A stretch of 64,000 nucleotides of DNA from Microbacterium barkeri (GTDB taxonomy: Bacteria; Actinomycetota; Actinomycetes; Actinomycetales; Microbacteriaceae), in NCBI RefSeq assembly GCF_027921765.1, contig NZ_BSEJ01000006.1, positions 124,001 to 188,000 of the forward strand. Direction: 5' to 3'. The position numbers were made by a program, and so were the translations under genes. Position 1 is the stretch's first letter. Each line of letters starts with the position of its first letter. The notes under the pieces were generated by a model that did no database searches, had not been told where the DNA came from, and saw nothing but the letters and a program-made list of their open reading frames with translations. Below, in pieces: positions 32,806-41,045 of the stretch.

Positions 32806-33756
32806 TCAGTGCTGGCGCGCGAAGTGCGTGCAGCTGAAGATGTGCTGGCGGGTGCGGCTCGCGATGGGGAACGGGGTGTCGACGTCGCAGCCGTACATGT
32901 CCTGCTCCACGATCGCGAAGATGTCGGGGTCGATCGCCGCGACGGCCTCGATGATCGGGCCGAGGTCGGGCACGCCGTGCGGCGGCTCGATCATGATGCC
33001 CTGGCTGACCGCCTCGGCGAACGGCACGTCGTTCTTGAGCACGTCGAAGAGCAGCGACGTGTCGACCTGCTTGAGGTGCAGGTACCCGATGCGGTCCGGC
33101 CGCTCCTCGATGAGCTTGAGGTTGTCGCCGCCGTAGTACGCGAAGTGCCCGGTATCGAGGCACAGGTTCGTGTAGCGCGGGTCGGTCTCGTCGAGGAAGC
33201 GGAGCACCTCGCGGGTCGTGCCGACGTGGCTGTCGGCGTGCGAGTGGAACTGCTGGCGGACGCCGTACTCCTCGAGGAGCGCCTTGCCGAGCCGGTCGTG
33301 CCCCGCGGCGAGCTTCGCCCACTGCTCGTCGGAGAGCGTGCGCGCCTCGAGCACCTCGCTCGTGGCGTCGCTGCGCCAGAGGTCGGGGATGACGACGATG
33401 TGCTCGGCGCCGAGCTGCGACGCGAGACCGGCGACCTTCACGGCCTGGTCCCATGCGCGCTGCCACTCGTCGTCGCTCTTGTGGAATCCCGTGAAGACCG
33501 TGCCGCCCGAGAGCCGGAGCCCTCGGCTGCCCAGCTCGTCCTCGAGCTGGTGCGGGTCGGTCGGCAGATAGCCGTAGGGGCCCAGCTCGATCCACGTGTA
33601 CCCGGCCTCGACGACCTCGTCGAGGAACCGCTGCCAGGGCACCTGCTTCGGGTCGTCGGGGAACCACACGCCCCACGAGTCCGGCGCGGTGCCGATGCGC
33701 AGGCCGGCGTCGGAGCGGACGACGATGTCTGCGTCGTCGGGGATGCTGTCGGTCAT
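32806..33756 (-). CDS. iolE: Inosose dehydratase-like protein
   Basis: A 316-residue TIM barrel. RIGTAPDSWGVWFPDD near residues 20-35 is the IolE signature, and the metal ligands are in QFHSHADSHVG, CLDTGHFAYYGG, YLHLKQVD and AIVEQDMYG. IolE dehydrates 2-keto-myo-inositol to the trihydroxycyclohexane-dione used by IolD, whose gene lies just upstream. ATG at 33756 has AGGAGA. Start and gene order support the assignment; the extended N-terminus (about 18 residues) is a small oddity. Confidence 0.85.
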   Translation of the reverse strand: MTDSIPDDADIVVRSDAGLRIGTAPDSWGVWFPDDPKQVPWQRFLDEVVEAGYTWIELGPYGYLPTDPHQLEDELGSRGLRLSGGTVFTGFHKSDDEWQRAWDQAVKVAGLASQLGAEHIVVIPDLWRSDATSEVLEARTLSDEQWAKLAAGHDRLGKALLEEYGVRQQFHSHADSHVGTTREVLRFLDETDPRYTNLCLDTGHFAYYGGDNLKLIEERPDRIGYLHLKQVDTSLLFDVLKNDVPFAEAVSQGIMIEPPHGVPDLGPIIEAVAAIDPDIFAIVEQDMYGCDVDTPFPIASRTRQHIFSCTHFARQH

Positions 33757-33782
33757 GCTGTGTCTCCTGTCGATGCCCGCGC

Positions 33783-35696
33783 TCAGCCGATGAGCGGCTT
33801 CTGCGCCTGGACCTGCTGCTCGTACTCCGCCCTGGCCGCCTGGGTCGATGCGAGCGTCGACACCTGCGCGACCGGGACGTCCCACCATCCCTCGCCGTCG
33901 GGCGCGTAGATGTGCGGGTCGCTGTTGATGTGGATGAAGGTCGACCGGTCGGACGCCTTGGCGCGCGCGATCGCGTCGCGGAGGTCGTCGACCGCGGCGG
34001 GCGTCGGCTCGATCTCGATGACGTCCATGCCGTAGCTGCGCGCGTTCATCGCGAGGTCGACGGGGAGGACGTCCTCGCCCTGGAAGTCGCGGGCCTGCGG
34101 GTCGTAGGCCCGGTACTTCGTGCCGAAGCGCTCCGACCCGACCGTCTCGGACAGGTGGCCGATCGAGGCGTACCCGTGGTTCTGGATGAGCACGACGATG
34201 ATCTTGATGCCCTCGGCGACGGCCGTCACCAGCTCGGTGTTGAGCATGAGGTACGACCCGTCGCCCACCATGACGATCACGTCGCGGTCCGAGCCGTCGG
34301 CCACGGCGCCGCGCTTGACGCCGATGCCGCCGGCGATCTCGTAGCCCATGCACGAGAAGGCGTACTCGACGTGGTACCCGAGCGGGTCGCGCACGCGCCA
34401 CAGCTTGTGGAGGTCTCCCGGCAGCGACCCCGCGGCCTGGACGACGACGTCCTCGGGGGCGCTCGCCTGCTGCACGGCGCCGATGATCTCGGGCTGGCCC
34501 GGCAGCGCGAGTCCCGAGCGGGCGAACGCCTCGTCGACCGTGGCGTCCCACGCGGCCTTCTCGCGCGCGATGCGCTCCGCGTACTCGGCGGTCACACGGA
34601 GCCCCTCGAGCTCAACGAGGAGCTCGACGAGGGCCTCGCGCGCGTCCGCGACGACCGGCAGCTGCGTGCCGTGCTTGTAGGCGTCGAACGACGCGACGTT
34701 GATGTTCACGAACGCGACGTCGGGGTTCTGGAACGCCGTGCGCGACGCCGTCGTGAAGTCGCTGTAGCGGGTGCCGATGCCGATGACGACGTCCGCCTCG
34801 GCCGCGAGGCGGTTCGCGGCGAGCGTGCCCGTGGCGCCGACGCCGCCGAGGTACTGCGGGTGGTCCCAGTTCAGCACGCCGCCGCCGGCCTGCGACGTGC
34901 CCACGGGGATGCCCGTGGCCTCGACGAGCGCGCGCAGCTGCTCCTCGGCGTCGGAGTAGAGCACGCCGCCGCCGGCGACGATGAAGGGGCGCTGCGCGCC
35001 GCGGATGGCCCGCACGGCGAGCGCGAGCGCGTCGCGATCCGGACGCGGACGGCGCACGCGCCACTCGCGGTCCTGGAGGAACGCGAGCGGCACGTCGATC
35101 GCCTCGGCCTGGACGTCCTCGGGGAGCGCGATCGTGACGGCCCCGGTCTCGGCGGGGTCGGTGAGCACGCGCATCGCGGCGAGCGCGATCGAGTACAGCT
35201 GCTCGGGGCGCTGCACGCGGTCGAAGAAGCGCGACACGGGGCGGAAGGCGTCGGTCACCTGGATGCCGATGTCGTGCGGGTGCTCGAGCTGCTGCAGCAC
35301 GGGGTCGGCGACGCGCGTCGCGAACGTGTCACTGGGCAGGAGCAGAGCCGGCAGGCGGTTGGAGGTCGCGAGCGCCGCGCCGGTGAGCATGTTCGCCGCT
35401 CCGGGGCCGACCGACGCGGCCGACGCGAAGGTCGCACGGCGACGGTGCATGCGCGCGTACCCGACGGCCTGGTGCACCATGGCCTGCTCGTTCCGGGCCT
35501 GGTAGTACGGCATGAGGCCCGGCTGCTCCTCGTGGACCTGCTTGAGCGCCTGCCCCACGCCCGCGACGTTGCCGTGGCCGAAGATGCCGAACACGCCGGG
35601 GATCGTGCGCTCGCGGCGGTCGCCGTCGACCGTCCACTGGTGCGCCAGGAACTCGACGAGAGCCTGGCTCACGGTCATCCGCTTGGTGCTGCCCAT
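33783..35696 (-). CDS. iolD: 3D-(3,5/4)-trihydroxycyclohexane-1,2-dione acylhydrolase (ThDP-dependent)
   Basis: A 637-residue ThDP enzyme with three domains. The N-terminal one has GVFGIFGHGNVAGVGQAL and the cofactor-activating Glu in YQARNEQAMVH; the C-terminal one has the ThDP/Mg motif beginning VGDGSYLMLNTEL and ending near QNHGYASIGHLS. It opens the ring to 5-deoxy-glucuronate. Start ATG at 35696 is 4 nt after the iolB stop, with AAGGAAGG inside the iolB end. Length is normal for IolD. Confidence 0.95.
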   Translation of the reverse strand: MGSTKRMTVSQALVEFLAHQWTVDGDRRERTIPGVFGIFGHGNVAGVGQALKQVHEEQPGLMPYYQARNEQAMVHQAVGYARMHRRRATFASAASVGPGAANMLTGAALATSNRLPALLLPSDTFATRVADPVLQQLEHPHDIGIQVTDAFRPVSRFFDRVQRPEQLYSIALAAMRVLTDPAETGAVTIALPEDVQAEAIDVPLAFLQDREWRVRRPRPDRDALALAVRAIRGAQRPFIVAGGGVLYSDAEEQLRALVEATGIPVGTSQAGGGVLNWDHPQYLGGVGATGTLAANRLAAEADVVIGIGTRYSDFTTASRTAFQNPDVAFVNINVASFDAYKHGTQLPVVADAREALVELLVELEGLRVTAEYAERIAREKAAWDATVDEAFARSGLALPGQPEIIGAVQQASAPEDVVVQAAGSLPGDLHKLWRVRDPLGYHVEYAFSCMGYEIAGGIGVKRGAVADGSDRDVIVMVGDGSYLMLNTELVTAVAEGIKIIVVLIQNHGYASIGHLSETVGSERFGTKYRAYDPQARDFQGEDVLPVDLAMNARSYGMDVIEIEPTPAAVDDLRDAIARAKASDRSTFIHINSDPHIYAPDGEGWWDVPVAQVSTLASTQAARAEYEQQVQAQKPLIG

Positions 35697-35700
35697 GGGA

Positions 35701-36597
35701 TCAGCCTTCCTTGTTCTCGTAGGGGAGGCGGGAGTCGAGCTCCTGCCCCTCCCAGGTCTCGCGCACCCAGGCGTGCCCGGGGTCGTCGCTGATGAGCCAG
35801 ACCCTCTCGGCGTCGGGCCCGGCCATCACGTTGAGGTAGTAGAGGTCGTAGCCCGGCGCGGCGACCGCGGGGCCGTGGTAGCCGTACGGCACGAGCGCGA
35901 CGTCGCCCGTGCGCACCTGCGCGTTGATGTCGATCTCGCCCGCGGGCGAGGAGTAGGTGCTGAACATGCCGAAGGAGGCCTCCGGCGTGCCCTTCGCGCC
36001 TCCGACCCGGGCGGGAGCCGTCTCGAAGTAGTAGATCTCCTCGAGGCGCGACTCGTGGCCCGGCACGTGCTCGTCGTGCTTGTGCGGCGGGTACGACGAC
36101 CAGTTCTCGGCAGGGGTGATGACCTCGCACACGATGAACCGCGCCGCGTCGAGCGCATGGGGAGTGCCGAAGTTGTGCACCTGGCGGCTCGAGGCCCCCG
36201 CGCCGCGCAGCTCGACCGGCGTGTCGGCGGCGGGGATGAGGCGCGTGGCGAAGACCCTCTCGGTCGGCGATGTCGCGACCGCCACGCGCCCCTCCCCCGA
36301 CAGCACGCCCTGCTCCGCGGTCGACAGGTAGAGCACGTCCGTCGGCCCGTCGAACACGGAGCGCCGGCCCGCGAGCGCATAGGTGGCATCCCCCGTGCGC
36401 ACCTCGAACGCACCCGCGAGCGGCACGACGAGCTTCTCGGTGCCCGGCTCGAGCGCGAGCTCGTCGCCGGCGGCGAGCTGCGCGACCCGCAGGCCCGTGT
36501 GCTCCCAGCCCTCGATCGAGCCGTCGACGACGGTCTCCCAGCCGTCGCGCGCGAGCGCGCCGCGGCGGTGGAACCAGCGCTGGTCCGTCATGTCCAT
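35701..36597 (-). CDS. iolB: 5-Deoxy-glucuronate isomerase
   Basis: A 298-residue double-cupin protein. Metal and substrate motifs are SSYPPHKHDEHVPGHES and EEIYYFE, and NAQVRTGDVALVPYGYHGP in the second cupin. It converts 5-deoxy-glucuronate to 2-deoxy-5-keto-gluconate for IolC. ATG at 36597 (MDMTDQ) is used, although ATG 36591 is equally possible from the GAGAAGAGAG leader. A 96-bp gap separates it from iolA upstream, holding a dispersed repeat. Confidence 0.93.
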   Translation of the reverse strand: MDMTDQRWFHRRGALARDGWETVVDGSIEGWEHTGLRVAQLAAGDELALEPGTEKLVVPLAGAFEVRTGDATYALAGRRSVFDGPTDVLYLSTAEQGVLSGEGRVAVATSPTERVFATRLIPAADTPVELRGAGASSRQVHNFGTPHALDAARFIVCEVITPAENWSSYPPHKHDEHVPGHESRLEEIYYFETAPARVGGAKGTPEASFGMFSTYSSPAGEIDINAQVRTGDVALVPYGYHGPAVAAPGYDLYYLNVMAGPDAERVWLISDDPGHAWVRETWEGQELDSRLPYENKEG

Positions 36598-36630
36598 CTC
36601 TCTTCTCGTCGTTCTCGGGGTCGTCTCGCG

Positions 36631-36690
36631 GCGTTTCGACTCGCTGGCGCTCGCTCAACGACCGGGAGCGGCTCGCTCCGCTCGCCTCAT
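36631..36690. repeat. Dispersed intergenic repeat typical of Microbacteriaceae
   Basis: The segment from GTTTCGACTCGCTGGCGC through CGCTCAACGACCGGGAGC and a small GGAGCG/CGCTCC hairpin matches a sequence I recall as scattered between genes in Microbacterium and relatives. It lies between iolB and iolA. No other copy was seen in this window, so assignment rests on memory. Confidence 0.4.
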
Positions 36691-36693
36691 CAT

Positions 36694-38217
36694 CTAGTCG
36701 TTCTGGGGGAAGCCGAGGTTGATGCCGCCGTGGGCCGCGGGGTCCAGCCAGCGGCTCGTGACGGCCTTCTCGCGCGTGAAGAAGTCGAAGCCGTGCACGC
36801 CGTACGCCTTCGCCTCGCCGAACAGCGACTGCTTCCATCCGCCGAACGAGTGGTACGCGACCGGCACGGGGATCGGCACGTTGATGCCGATCATGCCGAC
36901 CTGGATCTCGTTCTGGAAGCGGCGTGCCGCGCCGCCGTCGTTCGTGAAGATCGCGGTTCCGTTGCCGAACTGCCCGGAGTTGATGAGGTCGACGCCCTCC
37001 TGGAAGCTCTGCACGCGGACGACCTCGAGCACGGGCCCGAAGATCTCCTCCTGGTACGCGCGAGAGGTGGTCGGCACCTTGTCGATGAGCGTCGGGCCGA
37101 AGAAGAAGCCGTCCTCGTGCCCCTCGACGCGGAAGTCGCGCCCGTCGACGACGATCGTGGCGCCATCCTGCTCGGCGATGTCGACGTAGCCGGCGACCTT
37201 CTCGCGGTGCTGCGCGGTGATCAGCGGGCCCATGTCGGGCTCGACGCCGTCGACGCCGGCGCCGTTGCCGATGCGGAGCTTCGCGATCCGCTCCGAGATC
37301 TTCGCGATGAGCTCGTCGGCCACCGGCTCGACCGCGAGCACGACCGAGATCGCCATGCACCGCTCCCCCGCCGCGCCGTATCCGGCGTTGATCGCCTGAT
37401 CGGCGACGAGGTCGAGGTCGGCGTCGGGCAGCACGAGCATGTGGTTCTTCGCGCCGCCGAGCGCCTGCACGCGCTTGCCGTGCTTCGACGCGGTCTCGTA
37501 GATGTACTGCGCGATGGGCGTCGAGCCGACGAACGACACCGACTGCACGCGGGGGTCGGTGAGAAGGCCGTCGACGGCGAGCTTGTCGCCCTGAAGGACC
37601 GTGAACACGCCGTCCGGCAGGCCGGCCTCCTTCCACAGCTGCGCGAGCCACAGCGCCGCCGAGGGGTCCTTCTCGCTCGGCTTGAGCACGACCGCGTTGC
37701 CGGCCGCGATCGCGATGGGGAAGAACCACATCGGCACCATGGCCGGGAAGTTGAACGGGCTGATCACGCCCACCACGCCGAGAGGCTGCTTGATCGAGTA
37801 CACGTCGATGCCCGTCGAGGCGTTCTCGCTGAACGCGCCCTTGATGAGGTGCGGGAACCCGGTGGCGAGCTCGACGACCTCCTGGCCGCGCAGGATCTCG
37901 CCCATGGCGTCGGAGAGGACCTTGCCGTGCTCGGCCGTGATGATCGCGGCGAGCTCGCCCTTGCGCGCGTTGAGCAGCTCGCGGAACGCGAACAGCACGG
38001 TCTGCCGCTTCGCGACCGAGAACCGGCTCCACGTCTCGAAGCCGCGCTGCGCCGACGCGATCGCGGCGTCGATCTCGCTCTCGTCGGCGAGCGCCACCTC
38101 GGCGCTCACAGCGCCGGTCGCGGGGTTGAAGACGGGTGCGGTGCGCCCGCTCTGCGACGCTCGCGGTGCGCCGTCGATCCAGTGGCCGATGACCGTCGTG
38201 TCGGTGATGGTGCTCAT
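36694..38217 (-). CDS. iolA: Methylmalonate/malonate-semialdehyde dehydrogenase (CoA-acylating)
   Basis: A 507-residue aldehyde dehydrogenase. FNFPAMVPMWFFPIA (about 155-169) is the MMSDH signature, and catalytic Cys287 lies in GAAGERCMAI. It converts malonate semialdehyde to acetyl-CoA and CO2, the last step of inositol catabolism. No general-base Glu of ordinary ALDHs is expected in this family. It follows the aldolase gene by 24 nt. Its semialdehyde substrate is a possible link to the tautomerase at 15915. Confidence 0.93.
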   Translation of the reverse strand: MSTITDTTVIGHWIDGAPRASQSGRTAPVFNPATGAVSAEVALADESEIDAAIASAQRGFETWSRFSVAKRQTVLFAFRELLNARKGELAAIITAEHGKVLSDAMGEILRGQEVVELATGFPHLIKGAFSENASTGIDVYSIKQPLGVVGVISPFNFPAMVPMWFFPIAIAAGNAVVLKPSEKDPSAALWLAQLWKEAGLPDGVFTVLQGDKLAVDGLLTDPRVQSVSFVGSTPIAQYIYETASKHGKRVQALGGAKNHMLVLPDADLDLVADQAINAGYGAAGERCMAISVVLAVEPVADELIAKISERIAKLRIGNGAGVDGVEPDMGPLITAQHREKVAGYVDIAEQDGATIVVDGRDFRVEGHEDGFFFGPTLIDKVPTTSRAYQEEIFGPVLEVVRVQSFQEGVDLINSGQFGNGTAIFTNDGGAARRFQNEIQVGMIGINVPIPVPVAYHSFGGWKQSLFGEAKAYGVHGFDFFTREKAVTSRWLDPAAHGGINLGFPQND

Positions 38218-38241
38218 GGGGTGTCCTTCGGATGGTCGGGG

Positions 38242-39147
38242 TCAGACGGACGCGGGGATGTCGCGGTGCACGAGGCGCGCGGCCGTGTCGACGGCCGCCG
38301 CGACATCGCCGTCGGGCGGGTAGAGGAGCGTGCGGCCCACGGTGAGGCCGCGCACGCCGGGCAGGGCGAGCGCGCCCTCCCAGGCGGCGAACGTCTCATC
38401 GGGGTCGGCGCCGGAGTCGCCGCCCAGCAGCAGGGTCGGCATGGTCGTGGCCGCCATGACGCGCTCCATGTCGTCGACGACGGGCAGCTTCATCCAGGTG
38501 TAGGCGCTGTCGGCGCCCAGCCCCGCCGCGATCGCGACGGAGAGGATGACGGCGTCGGTCGACAGGTCGTTGACGATGCGGCCGTCGCGCCACTCGCTCA
38601 TGAACGGCTCGAGCATGATCGGCAGCCGCGCGGCCGCCGCCTCGTTCACGGCGCGGGCCGTGGCCTCGAGCGTCGGCGCCGTGGCGGGATCGCCGAGGTT
38701 CACGCGGATGAGGGTCTTGGCGAAGTCGATGCCCTTCGCCGCCATCGTGGCGACGTCGTACGCGCCGTAGCGGTCGTCCATCTCGAACGCCGCACCGCGC
38801 AGGCCGCCGCGGTTCATCGACCCGACGACCACCTTGTCGTCGAGCAGCCCGAGCGCCGCGAGGTCGTCGATGATGTCCGGCGTGCCGAGCACGCCGTCGA
38901 CCCCCGGCCGGCCGAGCGCGATCGCGAGACGCTCGAGGAGCTCGTAGCGGTCGGCCATGGCCGTCTGGTCGGAGCCGACCGCGAGCGCGCCGCGCGCGGG
39001 GTGGTCTGCGGCCACGATGAAGAGCCGGCCGTCTCCGCGCAGCACGTCGCGGCGACGGCGGGCGGCGAACGCGGCGCCGATCTCGTCGGGCCGGTGGGCG
39101 CGGACGTCGCGGAGCCGCTCGAAGTCGGCTGCGGAGAGTGCGGTCAT
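38242..39147 (-). CDS. Cgl0159-type (beta/alpha)8 aldolase of inositol operons
   Basis: A 301-residue protein of the deoxyribose-phosphate-aldolase-like family found in actinobacterial iol operons. FIVAADHPARGALAVG (about 43-58) and DFAKTLIRVNLGD carry the probable Schiff-base Lys and phosphate site; TWMKLPVVDDMERVM has another conserved Lys. It is placed to cleave 2-deoxy-5-keto-gluconate-6-phosphate to dihydroxyacetone phosphate and malonate semialdehyde, the role of IolJ in Bacillus. ATG 39147 is 1 nt from the iolC stop. Confidence 0.8.
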   Translation of the reverse strand: MTALSAADFERLRDVRAHRPDEIGAAFAARRRRDVLRGDGRLFIVAADHPARGALAVGSDQTAMADRYELLERLAIALGRPGVDGVLGTPDIIDDLAALGLLDDKVVVGSMNRGGLRGAAFEMDDRYGAYDVATMAAKGIDFAKTLIRVNLGDPATAPTLEATARAVNEAAAARLPIMLEPFMSEWRDGRIVNDLSTDAVILSVAIAAGLGADSAYTWMKLPVVDDMERVMAATTMPTLLLGGDSGADPDETFAAWEGALALPGVRGLTVGRTLLYPPDGDVAAAVDTAARLVHRDIPASV

Positions 39148-39148
39148 G

Positions 39149-40093
39149 TCATGCTCCCTGGAGGGTGTTCTCGACCTCGTCGGCCGTCGGCATGGCGGTC
39201 GAGCACTCGCGCCGCGACGCGACGATCGCGCCGGCGACGTTCGCGAAGCGCAGCGTGCGCTCGATGCTCCAGCCCTCGAGAAGTCCGTGGCAGAGGGCGC
39301 CGCCGAACGCGTCGCCCGCGCCGAGGCCGTTGATGACGTCGACCGCATGGACGGGGACCTCGACGACCTCGTCGCGCGTCTTCGCGAGCACCCCGCGGGG
39401 CCCCTGCTTCACGATCGCGAGCTCGACCCCGCGCTCGAGGAGGGCGTCGGCCGCCCGCTGCGGCTCGGTCTCGCCGACCGCGACCTGGCACTCCTCGCGG
39501 TTGCCGACGGCGACGGTGACCTGGTCGAGCACCTGGCCGATCTGCTCGGTCGCGAGCGCCGGGTCCTCCCAGAACATCGGGCGGTAGTCGAGGTCGAGGA
39601 TGGTGTGGGTGCGGCGCTCGCGCGCGGAGAGGGCCGCGTGGTGCGCCTCGCGGCTCGGCTCCTCGCTCAGCCCCGTCGTCGTGAACCAGAGGATGCGCGC
39701 GGCGCGGACGGCGTCGAGGTCGATCTGCGCCGCGTCGACGTTCATGTCGGGCGCCTTGGGCTCGCGGTAGAAGTACAGGGGGAAGTCGTCGGGCGGGAAG
39801 ATCTCGCAGAAGGTGACGGGCGTGCTCAGCGTCGGGTCGGTCGCGACGTACCGGTTGTCGACGCCGAGGCGCGTGAGCTCGCCGAGGAGGTAGCGGCCGA
39901 ACGGGTCGTCGCCGACGCGCGAGACGAGGGCCGAGTCGTGGCCGTAGCGGGCGACGGCGACCGAGACGTTGGCGGCCGTCCCGCCGAGGTACTTGCCGAA
40001 CGTCTCGACCTTCTCGAGGCCCACGCCGTCCTGCAGCGGGTAGATGTCGACGCCGAGGCGGCCGATCGCGAGGACGTCGGGTGAGGTGCTCAT
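39149..40093 (-). CDS. iolC: 5-Dehydro-2-deoxygluconokinase (PfkB family)
   Basis: A 314-residue ribokinase-type kinase with GGTAANVSVAVARYG (38-52), the anion hole and catalytic base Asp261 in NGLGAGDAFGG. It phosphorylates 2-deoxy-5-keto-gluconate. It is the first gene of the iol operon. ATG 40093 is preferred over ATG 40099 because GGAG lies 7 nt before it. A perfect TGTCCTGACA site lies 50 bp upstream, in the gap shared with the GntR regulator. Confidence 0.92.
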   Translation of the reverse strand: MSTSPDVLAIGRLGVDIYPLQDGVGLEKVETFGKYLGGTAANVSVAVARYGHDSALVSRVGDDPFGRYLLGELTRLGVDNRYVATDPTLSTPVTFCEIFPPDDFPLYFYREPKAPDMNVDAAQIDLDAVRAARILWFTTTGLSEEPSREAHHAALSARERRTHTILDLDYRPMFWEDPALATEQIGQVLDQVTVAVGNREECQVAVGETEPQRAADALLERGVELAIVKQGPRGVLAKTRDEVVEVPVHAVDVINGLGAGDAFGGALCHGLLEGWSIERTLRFANVAGAIVASRRECSTAMPTADEVENTLQGA

Positions 40094-40143
40094 CGTCATA
40101 CTCCGTTGTCGTGACTGGGCGGCTGCGCCCGCGGGTCGATCTA

Positions 40144-40153
40144 TGTCCTGACA
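40144..40153. promoter_or_regulatory. IolR-like operator upstream of iolC
   Basis: TGTCCTGACA, identical to the copy at 16339. It fits, from memory, KGWCHTRACA of C. glutamicum IolR and lies between iolC and the divergent GntR gene. Confidence 0.6.
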
Positions 40154-40217
40154 ATATCACAAGAGCGACGGCGTGCAACAGTCAATCCGAGGTGACAAAG
40201 GTCGAGGCGGGTAAGGT

Positions 40218-40227
40218 TGTCGGGACA
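40218..40227. promoter_or_regulatory. TGTC-GG-GACA palindrome before the GntR gene
   Basis: TGTCGGGACA is a perfect palindrome with the same half-sites as the IolR-like operators, 32 bp upstream of the regulator ATG. It may serve autoregulation. Confidence 0.5.
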
Positions 40228-40259
40228 TCACATCCTGACGATCGAGGAGGAGCGCAGCG

Positions 40260-41021
40260 ATGGCAGCCGACGAGGCCGTGTGGCCGGACGAACTCTTCGC
40301 GGACCTCGATCGCACGGGGCCCGTGCCGCTCTACTTCCAGGTGTCCAGCCGGCTCGAGCAGGCCATCCGCTCGGGGGACATCCCTCCCGGTGCGCGCCTC
40401 GAGAACGAGATCGCCATCGGGCATCGGCTCGGGCTCTCGCGCCCGACCGTCCGCCGCGCGATCCAGGAGCTCGTCGACAAGGGCCTGCTCGTGCGCCGGC
40501 GCGGCATCGGCACGCAGGTCGTGCAGGGCCAGGTCACGCGGCAGGTCGAGCTCACGAGCCTCTACGAGGACCTCAAGAGCGCGCACCACGACCCGGCGAC
40601 GCGCGTGCTCACGCGCGAGGTGCGCGCGGTCCCGGCCGACGTGGCCGAGCGTCTCGGCGTCGCGGCCGGCGACGACGTCCTCTACCTGCGGCGACAGCGC
40701 AGCACCGACGGCGTTCCGGTCGCCCTCCTCGAGAACTGGCTGCCGGGCGACCTCGCAGACATCTCGCTCGAGCAGCTCGAGCAGCAGGGTCTGTATCAGA
40801 TCCTGCGATCGCGCGGCGTGACCATCCGGGTCGCGAAGCAGCGCATCGGCGCGCGTCGCGAGCACGGCGACGAGGCGGAGCTGCTCGACGTCGACCGGGG
40901 CGGGCCGCTCCTCACGATGGAGCGCGTGGCCTACGACGCGTCAGGGCGCGCGATCGAGTTCGGGCGGCACTGCTACCGGCCCGACATGTACAGCTTCGAG
41001 ACGACGCTCGTCGCCAAGTAG
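40260..41021 (+). CDS. iolR: GntR/UTRA family regulator, probable inositol regulator
   Basis: A 253-residue HutC-subfamily GntR protein: winged HTH at about 20-88 (ENEIAIGHRLGLSRPTVRRA) and a UTRA effector domain at about 105-245. It is divergent from the iol operon, and TGTC/GACA sites lie in that gap and in the MFS/ABC gap, so it is the obvious candidate for the local repressor that responds to an inositol intermediate. ATG at 40260 follows GAGGAGGAG. A hairpin overlaps its stop codon. Confidence 0.85.
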   Translation: MAADEAVWPDELFADLDRTGPVPLYFQVSSRLEQAIRSGDIPPGARLENEIAIGHRLGLSRPTVRRAIQELVDKGLLVRRRGIGTQVVQGQVTRQVELTSLYEDLKSAHHDPATRVLTREVRAVPADVAERLGVAAGDDVLYLRRQRSTDGVPVALLENWLPGDLADISLEQLEQQGLYQILRSRGVTIRVAKQRIGARREHGDEAELLDVDRGGPLLTMERVAYDASGRAIEFGRHCYRPDMYSFETTLVAK

Positions 41022-41034
41022 CGACGAGCGTCGT
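41001..41034. terminator. Hairpin overlapping the iolR stop codon
   Basis: Perfect 14-nt arms (ACGACGCTCGTCGC and complement) with loop CAAGTA; the TAG stop at 41019-41021 lies in the loop and right arm. It separates iolR from the convergent GAPDH gene. Confidence 0.7.
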
Positions 41035-41045
41035 CCGGCTGCGGC

